64,000 nucleotides of DNA from Carnobacterium divergens DSM 20623 (GCF_000744255.1 NZ_JQLO01000001.1:2170001-2234000); one strand, 5' to 3'. Shown: positions 7,034-16,044, numbered from the stretch's first letter. Notes: generated by a model not told the origin, from the sequence alone. Numbers and translations: made by a program.

Positions 7034-9469
7034 CTATTGATTTGCTGGTGTATTTTGCAATGTCCAATTAATCGTGCCATTATAGGCTTCAGAATAAGCT
7101 TCTCCTGGATTGATTTTCAATGATAAGCCATCTCCATTTGGAAACCAATTATCAGAGACGTCAACGGCCTCGTCATTTGGGCTAACTGTTTCAAAAATAA
7201 CAGTCGCGGCTGAATTGATAATCGAAGTTTGTCCTTGTCTGGTATACTGAACTGCGTTTGGAAGTACTTGATTCCCCGTGCTTGTTAAGACTTTTTTCAT
7301 TTTAGCTGTAACCGTCCAGCTTTTTTTATCAGCTCTAGTATCTTGAACTGTTAACTTTCCATCCATTGCTGTTAGTGGATATGTTTTAGGTTTTGATGTG
7401 ATTGTTAAGTCTTCACCAAAATCAATCTTGCTCGGTGCAGAAATAAATTCTAATGCTCTCATTTTGTATTTATAGATAACATTTGTAATTTCTCCATCGC
7501 GATAAATACCCTTTTCATTTTCTGGAATGTCTACCAACAAATAGTCTGGAAATTCTTTTCGTTCTGCTTGATACTCTTCGCCACTATAACCTTTTAGATG
7601 AATATCATTTATAATTGGTTTATTTTCTTCATCTAAATACTGTACAATTACTTCACCCGTTGGTTGTTCTAAAAGATGAACGATAACAGAATTTCCTTCT
7701 GCAATATAATTATCCCCTTTTGCCTTAAATGTAGAAGTTAAATCTTGAGGTCCTTTCAAATTCTTATCTACTTGAACCTTAAAAACAATTTCTTGGTGCC
7801 GTTGTGTTTTAGTAAAATTCATTTTTGGAAATAATATATTTGAACCATTAATCGTTATAGAACTGTCTGCAATTGGTTTTCCATCAATCGTAGCAGAACC
7901 CGGTTGATACGTTAATCCATCTGGCAAGGTAGCTATTGAAACGACATTCGTCCAATCTGCAATCCATTCTTCTTCTGATAGATAACTATTTTTAATATGA
8001 TATTCAATCACATCTCCAGCATTCGCTTCTTGCTCTGTTGCTAAGACTGTATTAGATGTGCTATTTTTGATGGTCACTTCTTGATTTGCATCAATTTCTT
8101 GTGGCAATTCTGAAATAGCAATAGCATTTTGTGCATAAGAGCCACCTGTCGATGACGTAAATCCCCAATAAACAGAGTCTCCGCCAAATTCAGTCTGCGG
8201 ATTAATGCCAAAAGTAACTTTGTCTAAACCTTCTAATTGATAACTTAATTGATTCGTTGCGCTATCCCATGTCACAACAAAAGATCGCCATGTTCCATTT
8301 GATAAATAATCTGAAGGGTATTGAATGTGTGAATGTTCTCCTGAGTAGTTATTATTATTGCTCTTAGGTTTTACCACAGCAACATGCCCACGCCCGCCAT
8401 TTTTATCAACTTCTCGGTCCATTCTATTAGAAGAACCATTATTATAGTAGGTATCAAATTCAACCGATAATCCTCGATGAACATAAGGTTTTCCTGATGC
8501 CGAGCTATAAGAACCTAATCCCATTCCGCCACTTCCAATTACACTATTTGGGTTGGTTTCCATTCGTTCGTCATTTTGCAAGGTAAATGTAATTCCATCT
8601 GCGGCACTGGCTTTTGAATCTCCTAGATAGACATAAGACTTGAGTGCAAAGTTTTTCTTTAAGTCCAATTTGTTTTTTGACCAAATACTTCCTAATTGAG
8701 ATTTTGCATCACTCATTTGTAGAATCGTTGGATCAATAAATTTAGCTCCCGAACCAATTGGGTCACGGAATTTTTCTTTAATAATTAAACGATCTTCTGG
8801 TTTGTTGGTCTCAATTGACCTAGCATTGTATAAAGAGCGTGTGTTTAAGTTCAAGTCTAATTGATTATCCAAATCTTCTGTCGCATCTTTTTCTGCTGTT
8901 TCAGTATCGGGTGGAGTTGGAGCTTCACCTTCTTGATTATCAGCTTCCTTTTCCGAGTTAGACTCGTCTTGAGCAGGTTCATTGGCTTCAACTGTCAACT
9001 GTAAGCTATTTGAAACAATTGTTGTTTGCTCATCGCTAGTCACAGCCTGTAAAGAATAATTTGTTGCTGCTGTCGCTTTGAAATCAAGAGCAATCGTTTG
9101 AGAACTTTCTTGAGTCGCTTCATTTTCCCTCGTTGGAACAATCGTCACTTCTCTCGTTGTATAATCAAAGTTTACTATATAATTGGAATCGTCTTGTTTC
9201 TCAGGTAATGGTTGATATTCTAAGCCGTCAGGAACTTTTAACTTTATTTCTTCTGTAAGCTTTCTTGAATAGATTAATTGAATTTGAAAAGTCTGATTAA
9301 CTTGCTGAAGAGGGAGCGATTCTAGTTGAAGTAACAGATTTTCTGATTTCTGTTGCTCTGCTTGAACTCCTTTTTCACCATCAACGTTATTTAAATTAAG
9401 TCCAATAATTATAAAAATACTAAAAATAATGAACAAAATACTTAACCATTGACTTTTTTTAGGTGTCAT
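7034..9469 (-). CDS. Large lectin-like WxL surface protein, locus 1 (811 aa)
   Basis: A multidomain secreted adhesin-like protein and first gene of WxL locus 1. Start ATG at 9469, with AAAGGAG 9 bases upstream. Order: N-terminal signal/anchor helix (about 8-27); an acidic linker (about 160-200); a bacterial L-type (legume-like) lectin domain (about 215-465, with ADGITFTLQNDER, SVEFDTYYNN and a terminal WGFTSSTGG); a DUF11-like beta domain (about 470-600); a MucBP-like domain (about 605-668, IVQYLDEENKPI); and a WxL domain (about 670-811). The first WxL motif is SWTVTAKM (W-x-V instead of W-x-L); the last is INWTLQNTP. The lectin domain suggests glycan binding. The 334-base upstream region carries a perfect inverted repeat (9539-9566). 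Confidence 0.9.
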   Translation of the reverse strand: MTPKKSQWLSILFIIFSIFIIIGLNLNNVDGEKGVQAEQQKSENLLLQLESLPLQQVNQTFQIQLIYSRKLTEEIKLKVPDGLEYQPLPEKQDDSNYIVNFDYTTREVTIVPTRENEATQESSQTIALDFKATAATNYSLQAVTSDEQTTIVSNSLQLTVEANEPAQDESNSEKEADNQEGEAPTPPDTETAEKDATEDLDNQLDLNLNTRSLYNARSIETNKPEDRLIIKEKFRDPIGSGAKFIDPTILQMSDAKSQLGSIWSKNKLDLKKNFALKSYVYLGDSKASAADGITFTLQNDERMETNPNSVIGSGGMGLGSYSSASGKPYVHRGLSVEFDTYYNNGSSNRMDREVDKNGGRGHVAVVKPKSNNNNYSGEHSHIQYPSDYLSNGTWRSFVVTWDSATNQLSYQLEGLDKVTFGINPQTEFGGDSVYWGFTSSTGGSYAQNAIAISELPQEIDANQEVTIKNSTSNTVLATEQEANAGDVIEYHIKNSYLSEEEWIADWTNVVSIATLPDGLTYQPGSATIDGKPIADSSITINGSNILFPKMNFTKTQRHQEIVFKVQVDKNLKGPQDLTSTFKAKGDNYIAEGNSVIVHLLEQPTGEVIVQYLDEENKPIINDIHLKGYSGEEYQAERKEFPDYLLVDIPENEKGIYRDGEITNVIYKYKMRALEFISAPSKIDFGEDLTITSKPKTYPLTAMDGKLTVQDTRADKKSWTVTAKMKKVLTSTGNQVLPNAVQYTRQGQTSIINSAATVIFETVSPNDEAVDVSDNWFPNGDGLSLKINPGEAYSEAYNGTINWTLQNTPANQ

Positions 9470-9538
9470 ATTTTTCTCCTTTCCTTATTAATTTCCAAAA
9501 TATCTGTTATTGGATACCTTGAATATACCATAGCCATC

Positions 9539-9566
9539 TTCATTATTTTTTAGAAAAAATAATGAA
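9539..9566. repeat. Perfect inverted repeat upstream of WxL locus 1
   Basis: Arms of 13 bases (TTCATTATTTTTT and its exact complement) flank a 2-base centre, 70 bases upstream of the lectin-WxL start. There is no following T-run outside the palindrome on either strand, so an operator is as likely as a hairpin. Confidence 0.6.
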
Positions 9567-9737
9567 AAACGGCTAATTTTTAAAAAAATGGTTTAATAGT
9601 CGCTATCACAAGCAGACATCGTAGCCTTCATTTTGTGATTACTAACTTCATTTGACGAAAAAATTCCTTAATCCTTTGTTTTCAATTAGAAAAAAGCTTG
9701 TTTCCCTCTATTTTTTTTAGTCTTATTATAGAATCGA

Positions 9738-9765
9738 TAGACATTCTTAAATCACATGATATAAT
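9738..9765 (+). promoter_or_regulatory. Candidate sigma-A promoter for ANL gene
   Basis: TAGACA (9738-9743) and a perfect TATAAT (9760-9765) are separated by 16 bases, 39 bases upstream of the start codon at 9804. Confidence 0.6.
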
Positions 9766-9803
9766 AACACCATCTAAATATAAAAGGAGCGTATTGACTT
9801 TTA

Positions 9804-11327
9804 ATGTTGAATAAATATGAACCATTAAACTTGTACACCAATTTTGAAAAAGCTGCAGAAAAATTCCCTACCAAAGCGATTTACTTTGATGAGCCTTTAA
9901 TTGCTTTCCCTGAATTAAATTTGGAAACCACCTATCTAGGCTGTAAGGAGTCCATCGTGAATCGAGCAGCACAATTACATCAATTAGGTGTTAAAAAAGC
10001 AGACAAAATTATTATCTATAAATCAGCAAAGTTTGATACTTATCTATTAGCAGTCGCTGCTTCTTATCTTGGCGCTGTACCCGTTATGGTCTCACCTCAT
10101 TTGCCAGCAAAAACAATTGATATCTTTGTCAATCGTTTAGATCAGCCTTGGCTTCTATTCGATAGTGAAACTCATCACAAAAGTACTAGCTTAAAAAATC
10201 TACCTGATACTAAATTAATTGAAGTTGAAAAGTTGATTCTTAGCGAAAATGCATCTCAATGCCCTCAAGAAGAACTCGAAAAAGATACCATTTCTTACAT
10301 GACTCACACCTCTGGTACAACAGGTGTTCCAAAGCTTATTGCACACTCAGCCAATTCAATGGGATGGCGCACCAAGTGGCAAAAAAATATTTTCAGTATG
10401 ATTCGTAAAAAAGAATTGGTGGCTTTCCATATTTCACCTGTTCATTCACGCTTTAACATTGGAATTTCATCTCTAATGGCGAAAGGTTTTCCGTTATTCC
10501 CAATTGCAAATCCAGCTAAAGAAAATATCCGCCGTATTTTAACAACTTATCAACCAAGAATTTTAGAAACACATCCAAATCATTTTGTACAATGGGCTTC
10601 TTTAGCTAGAGAACAACCAGAAGTATTTTCTAGTATCAAATTTTATCATTCCACTTTTGATGCTATCAACAAAGAAACCATGGCCGTTTTCTTACGTTGT
10701 TCAAAGGAAAAGTCCCCTGTTTTCTTACAAGTCTACGGACAAAGTGAATGTGGCCCAATGATTATGCGAGCAAATACAAAAAAATCTCTTAAAAAAACAG
10801 ATGCACGGGATATGGGAATTGGCATGCCTGGCTTAACAAAAGTTCGAATTGTCGATCAAGAAGGAAATCCAGTTGGTGCTAATGTCAGTGGCAATATTCA
10901 AATGTTTTCAAAAGGGCGTGCATTGACCTATTATAAAGAAGATGCGCGCTTTCAAGAAAATGTTTATGGCAAATGGTGGGACAGTGGCGATTATGGTGCT
11001 AAAGATCATTTAGGACGTTTGTCACTTCACGATCGTCAAGTTGACTTGATTGCAAATATTGAAAGTTCATTGGCAATTGAAGACAAATTATTAGATGCCA
11101 TGCCGTTCTTAGATGAAGTCGTTTTAATTCGCGGCGTTGACGGCAGTCCTCAACCGATTTTAGCTGTTAATGAAAATAAGGAAATGGATTGGGAGCAATG
11201 GTGGAAGAATGTTTCTGATCTGCCACATATTAATGAACCCATCGTCATGAACTATGAAGACCTACCAAGAACGGCAACAATGAAAATTCAACGTCTTGAA
11301 ATGGAGCGTTCTTTAAAAAATAACTAA
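9804..11327 (+). CDS. ANL-superfamily adenylating enzyme (acyl-CoA synthetase-like)
   Basis: An ATP-dependent acyl-adenylating enzyme of the acyl-CoA synthetase/NRPS adenylation/luciferase superfamily, probably cytoplasmic. Core motifs are intact: the P-loop THTSGTTGVPK (about 167-177), VYGQSECGP (about 308-316), WDSGDYG, DRQVD at the hinge, and the catalytic Lys near the end (PRTATMKIQR, K494). Length (507 aa) is normal for a stand-alone enzyme. Start ATG at 9804; the AAGGAG site is a little far (about 14 bases), and no better in-frame start exists. It converges on the flavoprotein gene and shares a bidirectional terminator with it, so the two are not cotranscribed. The substrate cannot be read from sequence; a carboxylate such as a fatty or aromatic acid is the family expectation. 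Confidence 0.85.
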   Translation: MLNKYEPLNLYTNFEKAAEKFPTKAIYFDEPLIAFPELNLETTYLGCKESIVNRAAQLHQLGVKKADKIIIYKSAKFDTYLLAVAASYLGAVPVMVSPHLPAKTIDIFVNRLDQPWLLFDSETHHKSTSLKNLPDTKLIEVEKLILSENASQCPQEELEKDTISYMTHTSGTTGVPKLIAHSANSMGWRTKWQKNIFSMIRKKELVAFHISPVHSRFNIGISSLMAKGFPLFPIANPAKENIRRILTTYQPRILETHPNHFVQWASLAREQPEVFSSIKFYHSTFDAINKETMAVFLRCSKEKSPVFLQVYGQSECGPMIMRANTKKSLKKTDARDMGIGMPGLTKVRIVDQEGNPVGANVSGNIQMFSKGRALTYYKEDARFQENVYGKWWDSGDYGAKDHLGRLSLHDRQVDLIANIESSLAIEDKLLDAMPFLDEVVLIRGVDGSPQPILAVNENKEMDWEQWWKNVSDLPHINEPIVMNYEDLPRTATMKIQRLEMERSLKNN

Positions 11328-11330
11328 AAA

Positions 11331-11370
11331 AAAAACGTGTTTGGTTGTTTAAGCAACCAAACACGTTTTT
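11331..11370. terminator. Bidirectional terminator
   Basis: A 17-bp perfect stem (AAAAACGTGTTTGGTTG and complement) with a 6-base loop sits between two converging genes, with A/T runs on both sides, so it can terminate both. Confidence 0.9.
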
Positions 11371-12897
11371 CTATTTAATTGTATTCACAAATGCTGCTGA
11401 TTGTTCGCCAGCTTGACGTCCAAAAATAATGATTTCAGCAACTGAATTTCCACCAATTCGATTTTGACCATGTAAACCGCCAACTAATTCACCAGCTGCA
11501 TATAAGCCCTTGATTGGTGTGCCTTCTTTCGTTAAGACTTCTGTATTAGAATTAATTTTAACGCCACCCATTGTATAGTGGATACCTGGTGCAATTTTAA
11601 TTGCGTAGTAAGGACCTTTTGTAAGATCGTGATCCATTCCTGTTGTTCGCCCAAAATCTGAATCGGATTTTGAGTTCACATTGTCGTTCCATTTTGTCAT
11701 TGTCGCTTCCAACTCTTCACTAGGAACATTGATTTCTTTTGCCAAGTCTGCAATCGTTTTACCTTCTTTAACGAATCCTTGCTGTTTATATTGTTCAACT
11801 GCTTTTGCTCGTTCAGCAACCCCTGAATCAAAAACCAAGTATGCATATTTATCAGCTGTTTGATTGATTGATTGTGATACTTTATCACGTGTATCCAGTT
11901 CATTGACAAATCGTTGACCATCTGATGAAACTAAAATACCACCTTCGCCACGAACTACTTCACCAATTAAATAGGATTTCTCTTGTTGAACTGTCGGGTG
12001 AATTTGAATCTCGTTCATATCGACTGTTACGCCACCCAATTTTTGAATCATCTTGATTCCGTCACCAGTACTGCCCTTTTGATTTGTTGTAACGTAATCT
12101 TTCAATTCTGGGTTAGTTTCTGAAATCATTTCCATGTTTGCTCCAAAACCACCTGTTGTCACAACAACAGCATCTGCTTTGATGGTTTTCTTTTCTTTTC
12201 CATCAAATGTTACTTCCACACCGTTTACTTTTCCATCTTTTTCAGTAATGTTTGTAACATCTGCATTTACAAATAATGGAATTTCTTGTTTTTGCACATT
12301 TTTAACAAGACCGTTCACTAAATATTGACCAACTGCAGAACCATCTTCTGGTCGATGAGTACGTTTTTCTTTCATTCCACCTGTAATCGTAATGTTGTTT
12401 AAACGAATTCCAATTGAATCTAACCAATCAATTGCTTCACCAGAATGATCAACAAAGTAGCGCAATAATTCTTTATCGTTTGTGCCATGTCCACCAGCTA
12501 ATGTTTCTTCATAGAAAAGGTCATTATTGTCTTCAATACCTTGTTCTTTTTGGAATTTTGTTTCAGATGCATTCATACCTGATGATGATTTCATTGTATT
12601 TCCACCAGCAATAGGCATTTTTTCAAGAATAACAGGATTCAGTCCTTTTTCTTTTGCTTCTAATGCTGCAGACATTCCCGCTCCACCAGAACCGACAATC
12701 ACAATATCATAACTGTCTTTTAGTTTATCTAGTGCCGTATAACTTGTTTCAGATGCACCGGTTGTTGCCTCTGAAGTTTCTGTTTTTTCTTTTGAAGAAT
12801 CTTTCTTACTAACATCCTTTTCTTTTCCTCCACAGCCAGCTAAAACAATAACTAGACCACACATAACAAACAACAACGTAACCAATTTCTTTTTCAT
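11371..12897 (-). CDS. Lipoprotein flavoprotein reductase (flavocytochrome c / fumarate reductase family)
   Basis: An extracytoplasmic FAD enzyme of the fumarate/urocanate reductase family. Residues 1-22 are a lipoprotein signal (VLAGC, lipid on C22), so it is anchored on the outer face of the membrane. A Ser/Lys/Glu-rich linker leads to the FAD domain (YDIVIVGSGGAGMSAA, about 64-79), the capping domain and the C-terminal flavin motif GLYAAGELVGGLHGQNRIGG, with the conserved His and Arg of the family (IHPTV; GLHGQNRIGG). The FMN-binding domain often fused to extracellular Gram-positive fumarate reductases is absent, so electrons would have to come from a separate flavoprotein. Start ATG at 12897 with TTGGAGG upstream. 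The electron acceptor could be fumarate or a relative (methacrylate, urocanate, crotonate). Confidence 0.88.
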   Translation of the reverse strand: MKKKLVTLLFVMCGLVIVLAGCGGKEKDVSKKDSSKEKTETSEATTGASETSYTALDKLKDSYDIVIVGSGGAGMSAALEAKEKGLNPVILEKMPIAGGNTMKSSSGMNASETKFQKEQGIEDNNDLFYEETLAGGHGTNDKELLRYFVDHSGEAIDWLDSIGIRLNNITITGGMKEKRTHRPEDGSAVGQYLVNGLVKNVQKQEIPLFVNADVTNITEKDGKVNGVEVTFDGKEKKTIKADAVVVTTGGFGANMEMISETNPELKDYVTTNQKGSTGDGIKMIQKLGGVTVDMNEIQIHPTVQQEKSYLIGEVVRGEGGILVSSDGQRFVNELDTRDKVSQSINQTADKYAYLVFDSGVAERAKAVEQYKQQGFVKEGKTIADLAKEINVPSEELEATMTKWNDNVNSKSDSDFGRTTGMDHDLTKGPYYAIKIAPGIHYTMGGVKINSNTEVLTKEGTPIKGLYAAGELVGGLHGQNRIGGNSVAEIIIFGRQAGEQSAAFVNTIK

Positions 12898-12959
12898 ACT
12901 TTACCTCCAAATTTTGTTTATATTTTGTGTCGTTACTCCAAAAAAAGATTGTAAATTAA

Positions 12960-12974
12960 CGAACAAAACGTTCG
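12960..12974. promoter_or_regulatory. Candidate operator at the flavoprotein transcription start
   Basis: CGAAC and GTTCG form an inverted repeat with a 5-base centre, placed where transcription from the promoter at 12980-13008 should begin. This is consistent with a repressor site, though it is short. Confidence 0.35.
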
Positions 12975-12979
12975 CTATT

Positions 12980-13008
12980 ATCATAACAGGTTCAGTCCCT
13001 CAATTCAA
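12980..13008 (-). promoter_or_regulatory. Candidate sigma-A promoter for flavoprotein gene
   Basis: On the minus strand TTGAAT (13008-13003) and TATGAT (12985-12980) are separated by 17 bases, about 80 bases upstream of the start codon. Confidence 0.6.
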
Positions 13009-13082
13009 TAACAAATAGATTTAAAAGCTAATTTTATACTATTTTTTTAACAGATAGTTTGTGCAATAAATTACTTTTAACT

Positions 13083-13124
13083 AAAAAAACTACTCTGAGG
13101 ATAAGAACTCAGAGTAGTTTTTTT
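13083..13124 (-). terminator. Terminator of MFS gene
   Basis: A 10-bp stem (CTACTCTGAG / CTCAGAGTAG) flanked by A7 and T7 lies just after the stop codon of the MFS gene; the minus-strand T-run makes it a good intrinsic terminator. Confidence 0.85.
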
Positions 13125-14301
13125 AAAGATATACCTTTTTTGAAGCACCTAGACCGACATAAAGTAGAACGACCGATAGTGCTAACAAAACAAGTAATGA
13201 ACTGATCCATGAATGGCTTAAATCATGTAATAAACCAAATAATAACGGTCCACTTGCAGCAAGCAAATAACCCACGGATTGAGCCATTCCAGATATTTGA
13301 GAAGCTTCGGCTGAGCTTTTAGAGCGTAAACTGAAAAACATCATCGATAAACTGAAACAGCATCCTCCGCCGATACCTAATAAAATAACAGAAATGACAA
13401 TAATTGGTAGGCTTGTTGTCAACATAATTCCTAATAAACCAATAAAAATAGTGCCTGCACCAAGCCAAACAAGAATCGTTTGTTCTGCTAACCTACCGGC
13501 TATAATTGAGACTAAAAAAGTAGCTGGTACTAGAAATAATTGCAACAAGGTTAAAAGCCATCCTGTTAACTCGCCGTCTATATTTTTTTGCAAAAACAGC
13601 TGTGGCATCCATGCAATTAGCGTATAAAAAATCAAGGACTGAATGCCCATAAATAAACTGATTTTCCAAGCCAATGAAGATTTTATAAGGCTTTTTTGTT
13701 TGGGAGTAGATACAGATAAATCCATCTTCGTGGTCGAACGAACTTGCGGCAACCAAAAAACTAGGGCTAACATACTTAAAACAAGCCAGACTCTCAAAGA
13801 ACCTTGCCAACCTAAATGCAGTTTTGTTGCAAGTGGCAAACTGATTCCTGACGCTAGTGCACCACAAACATTCATAGTGACAGAATAAATTCCTGTTATT
13901 AAACCAACTTTTTCAGGAAAATCTCTTTTAATTAAACTTGGAATTAACACATTGCAATGTGCAATAGAAATGCCAATCAAAATGGTTCCAAAGTATAAGA
14001 AGAAAGAACCTGAAAATGAACGAAGAAAAATGCCAATTGATAAGCCAATCAGCGCTAAAAATAGCACTTTTTCAATGCCTATTTTTCGCTCACTAATTGG
14101 TGCTAAGATAGAACACAGAGCAAAAGCTAGTAATGGAGTGGTTGAAATCATCCCTGCTGCAGCTGAATTCAGACCTAAATCACTACTGATTGTTCCGATT
14201 AATGGTGCTACTGACGTAATTGGTGCTCTTAAAATTGTTGCAATGAATAAAATTCCAAGGCCTAAGAAAAAACCTTTTCGAGTTATAGTTCTATTCTTCA
14301 T
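13123..14301 (-). CDS. MFS transporter, CynX/NimT family
   Basis: A 392-aa inner-membrane transporter with about 12 hydrophobic helices and the fold of the CynX/NimT (cyanate / 2-nitroimidazole transporter-like) branch of the major facilitator superfamily. The start is the ATG at 14301 with AAAAGGGG 7 bases upstream; the longer reading to 14337 runs across a likely operator. The N-terminal LRAPITSVAPLIGTI is characteristic of the family. A GntR/FadR-type regulator gene lies immediately upstream on the same strand, separated by a terminator-like hairpin, and a GT-N3-AC palindrome sits just before the start, so local control by that regulator is likely. The substrate is unknown; small organic anions are typical for the family. 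Confidence 0.85.
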   Translation of the reverse strand: MKNRTITRKGFFLGLGILFIATILRAPITSVAPLIGTISSDLGLNSAAAGMISTTPLLAFALCSILAPISERKIGIEKVLFLALIGLSIGIFLRSFSGSFFLYFGTILIGISIAHCNVLIPSLIKRDFPEKVGLITGIYSVTMNVCGALASGISLPLATKLHLGWQGSLRVWLVLSMLALVFWLPQVRSTTKMDLSVSTPKQKSLIKSSLAWKISLFMGIQSLIFYTLIAWMPQLFLQKNIDGELTGWLLTLLQLFLVPATFLVSIIAGRLAEQTILVWLGAGTIFIGLLGIMLTTSLPIIVISVILLGIGGGCCFSLSMMFFSLRSKSSAEASQISGMAQSVGYLLAASGPLLFGLLHDLSHSWISSLLVLLALSVVLLYVGLGASKKVYL

Positions 14302-14316
14302 AAAATACCCCTTTTT

Positions 14317-14331
14317 AAATGTCGGACATTT
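14317..14331. promoter_or_regulatory. Candidate GntR/FadR-type operator
   Basis: The palindrome AAATGTCGGACATTT contains GT-N3-AC, the core of FadR-subfamily operators. It lies 16 bases upstream of the MFS start and about 110 downstream of the FCD-type GntR gene. Confidence 0.5.
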
Positions 14332-14390
14332 GAACAATATGACATTAACACGAACTGAATAACTTTGTCAATAGAACGACAAAAAAAAGC

Positions 14391-14420
14391 TGTTGAATTT
14401 AAGAGATAGTTTATTCAACA
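14391..14420 (-). terminator. Terminator of GntR gene
   Basis: TGTTGAAT and ATTCAACA form an 8-bp stem with a 14-base loop, followed on the minus strand by GC and eight T. It lies 18 bases past the GntR stop. Confidence 0.7.
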
Positions 14421-14437
14421 ACTTCAAGCTTTGATTA

Positions 14438-15091
14438 TTAAAAATGATTAATACAAGAGGCAACTTTTTCAGCTTCAATTGGATCTTGCTTTTTAATTGC
14501 CAGAAAGAGATCCTGATGTAATTTTTCTGAATCCGGTGAATCTTTTTCTAAATCTTGATACATTTTTTCTAAAATAAGCTCATAAATGTAATTAGACATA
14601 TAGCGATACAATTCATACATCACGCTATTATGGGCAGCCTTGGCAATTTCCACATGAAATTCAATATCACTTTTAGCCTCTTCTTCAAGAGTCGCTTTTT
14701 TTTCATTACGCTTCTTTAATGCTAATGCTATTTTTTCAATATCTGTTTCATTACGATTTTTAGCAGCTAAAATTGCTAAGTCTTTTTCTAAAAAAAGCCT
14801 TGCTTCAGCAATTTCTTTCGTTTCTGCTTTTTCTAAACGGGTATACATATTGGCTTCAAACTTGCCAGCGGTCATTACATAGGTTCCATCTCCAGGCTTT
14901 GATGCAAGTACTCCTGATTGAGTTAAGGATTGTAACGCTTCCCGCATTGTATTGCGGCTTACACCAAATTGCTCTGCCAAATGAGATTCTGGAGGGATTT
15001 TTGACCCAACAGGCCAACGTCCGCTCTCAATTTGACTCTCAATTTCAGTTGTAATTTGTTTAGCTAAAGAGATACGTGTGGGTTTTTTCAA
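14438..15091 (-). CDS. GntR-family regulator, FadR (FCD) subfamily
   Basis: A 217-aa DNA-binding regulator. Residues about 7-75 are the winged helix (LAEQFGVSRNTMREALQSL is the recognition helix region; GDGTYV the wing). Residues about 90-215 are an all-helical FCD effector domain. The start is TTG at 15091, with AAGGGGGAA 8 bases upstream; no in-frame ATG lies nearby. FCD regulators usually bind small carboxylates, sometimes through a bound metal. It lies 28 bases downstream of the DUF1456 gene and upstream of the MFS gene, whose promoter region holds a GT-N3-AC palindrome. Control of that transporter is inference from arrangement. Confidence 0.88.
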   Translation of the reverse strand: MKKPTRISLAKQITTEIESQIESGRWPVGSKIPPESHLAEQFGVSRNTMREALQSLTQSGVLASKPGDGTYVMTAGKFEANMYTRLEKAETKEIAEARLFLEKDLAILAAKNRNETDIEKIALALKKRNEKKATLEEEAKSDIEFHVEIAKAAHNSVMYELYRYMSNYIYELILEKMYQDLEKDSPDSEKLHQDLFLAIKKQDPIEAEKVASCINHF

Positions 15092-15119
15092 CGTCCGTTC
15101 CCCCTTTTATAAAATGTGT

Positions 15120-15644
15120 TTAAGCGCGATATCTCATGGTTAAGCCTTTTAAGAAATTACGTGCATAACGGTCGCCGCATTCTTTATAGTTGCGATGTCC
15201 TTCTTTTCTAAGCACCGCACTCAATTCACTATTTGAAAGATAAACGCCTGCTTCATCTAAAATATCAAGGATATCATCACTCGTTAGAGAAAGTGCGATT
15301 TTTAATTTTTTAAAGAGCACATTATTTACACTACGTTGATCTTTAATCATAAATTCTTGTTTTTTAGGCGCTCCGGGTTTTGGTTCTTGTTTCCCTCTTT
15401 TTAAAACAATCAGACCATTTAAAAAGGATTCTAATGTTTGATTATCGCAAGCTAGTTCGTATTCATTATCAGCAAATTCTTCAGTTTCTTCGTTGTTTGT
15501 TGCTGCCGTTTTTATTTTTGCTAGCATTTTTTGGACTGTTTCTTTCGTAACATCCAAGTCCCCCAGCTTAAAAATGTCGACCATCTCTTGATCTTTAAGA
15601 TCTAAAGCGTATCTTAATCGTACTAGTATATCGTTTTTATTCAT
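15120..15644 (-). CDS. yehS: DUF1456 family protein (YehS-like)
   Basis: A 174-aa cytoplasmic protein of the DUF1456/YehS family, whose function is not established. It has two repeats of the domain, each with the D-(I/V)-L-x-R-L-R-Y-A-L/K-I-A-L-S-L type start: residues about 4-72 (NDILVRLRYALDLKDQEMVDIF) and about 98-168 (NNVLFKKLKIALSLTSDDILDIL). The start is the ATG at 15644 with GGAGG 6 bases upstream; a GTG at 15656 lies inside that site. The GntR gene follows after 28 bases and may be cotranscribed. The upstream region (15645-16044) is long and AT-rich. Confidence 0.85.
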   Translation of the reverse strand: MNKNDILVRLRYALDLKDQEMVDIFKLGDLDVTKETVQKMLAKIKTAATNNEETEEFADNEYELACDNQTLESFLNGLIVLKRGKQEPKPGAPKKQEFMIKDQRSVNNVLFKKLKIALSLTSDDILDILDEAGVYLSNSELSAVLRKEGHRNYKECGDRYARNFLKGLTMRYRA

Positions 15645-16044
15645 AATTTCCTCCACTGCATTTAGTCTACTCTCTTGATTATAAGCTTTTCTGTCCGTTA
15701 TTGCATTAATTAATTCTATTCACTACTTTATGCTTCACAATAGTAAGTTAAATGGATTAAATATTGAAGTAATTTCCTAATTATTTTTTCTTTTTTATGA
15801 AGATAAAAAAGCTCTTGTAGTTTAGACATTTTTCTTTGCTTTATCAAATTCAACTTAACTATATCATAATAAAATTTACATCACATTCAAAAAAGTTCCG
15901 ATTAGTCCTCCTTCTATTCCCTCTGTAATAAAAAATGCGACACAATTAATTGTGTCGCATTTAAACTATTTTAGTATCAAAATTCAACTGTCCATCTATC
16001 TAAAATTGTAAATGTAATAAACTAAATCAACGATTATTTAAGAT
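15645..16044. other. 400-base AT-rich gap
   Basis: Apart from the hairpin at 15933-15962 I see no gene here. A possible minus-strand -10 (TATAAT, complement at about 15679-15684) for the DUF1456 gene has no convincing -35. Confidence 0.4.
15933..15962. terminator. Terminator of WxL locus 2
   Basis: A perfect 30-base palindrome (AAATGCGACACAATT and its complement) with A/T flanks lies about 80 bases past the last gene of WxL locus 2. It probably terminates that operon. Confidence 0.7.

Larger units (their letters stand above)
9470..9803. promoter_or_regulatory. Divergent intergenic region between WxL locus 1 and ANL gene
   Basis: This gap serves two diverging genes. It holds the inverted repeat at 9539-9566 and a plus-strand promoter candidate at 9738-9765, both listed separately. 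No convincing -35/-10 pair was found for the minus-strand lectin-WxL gene, as might be expected of an activator-dependent promoter. No open frame with a ribosome site was seen. Confidence 0.5.
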
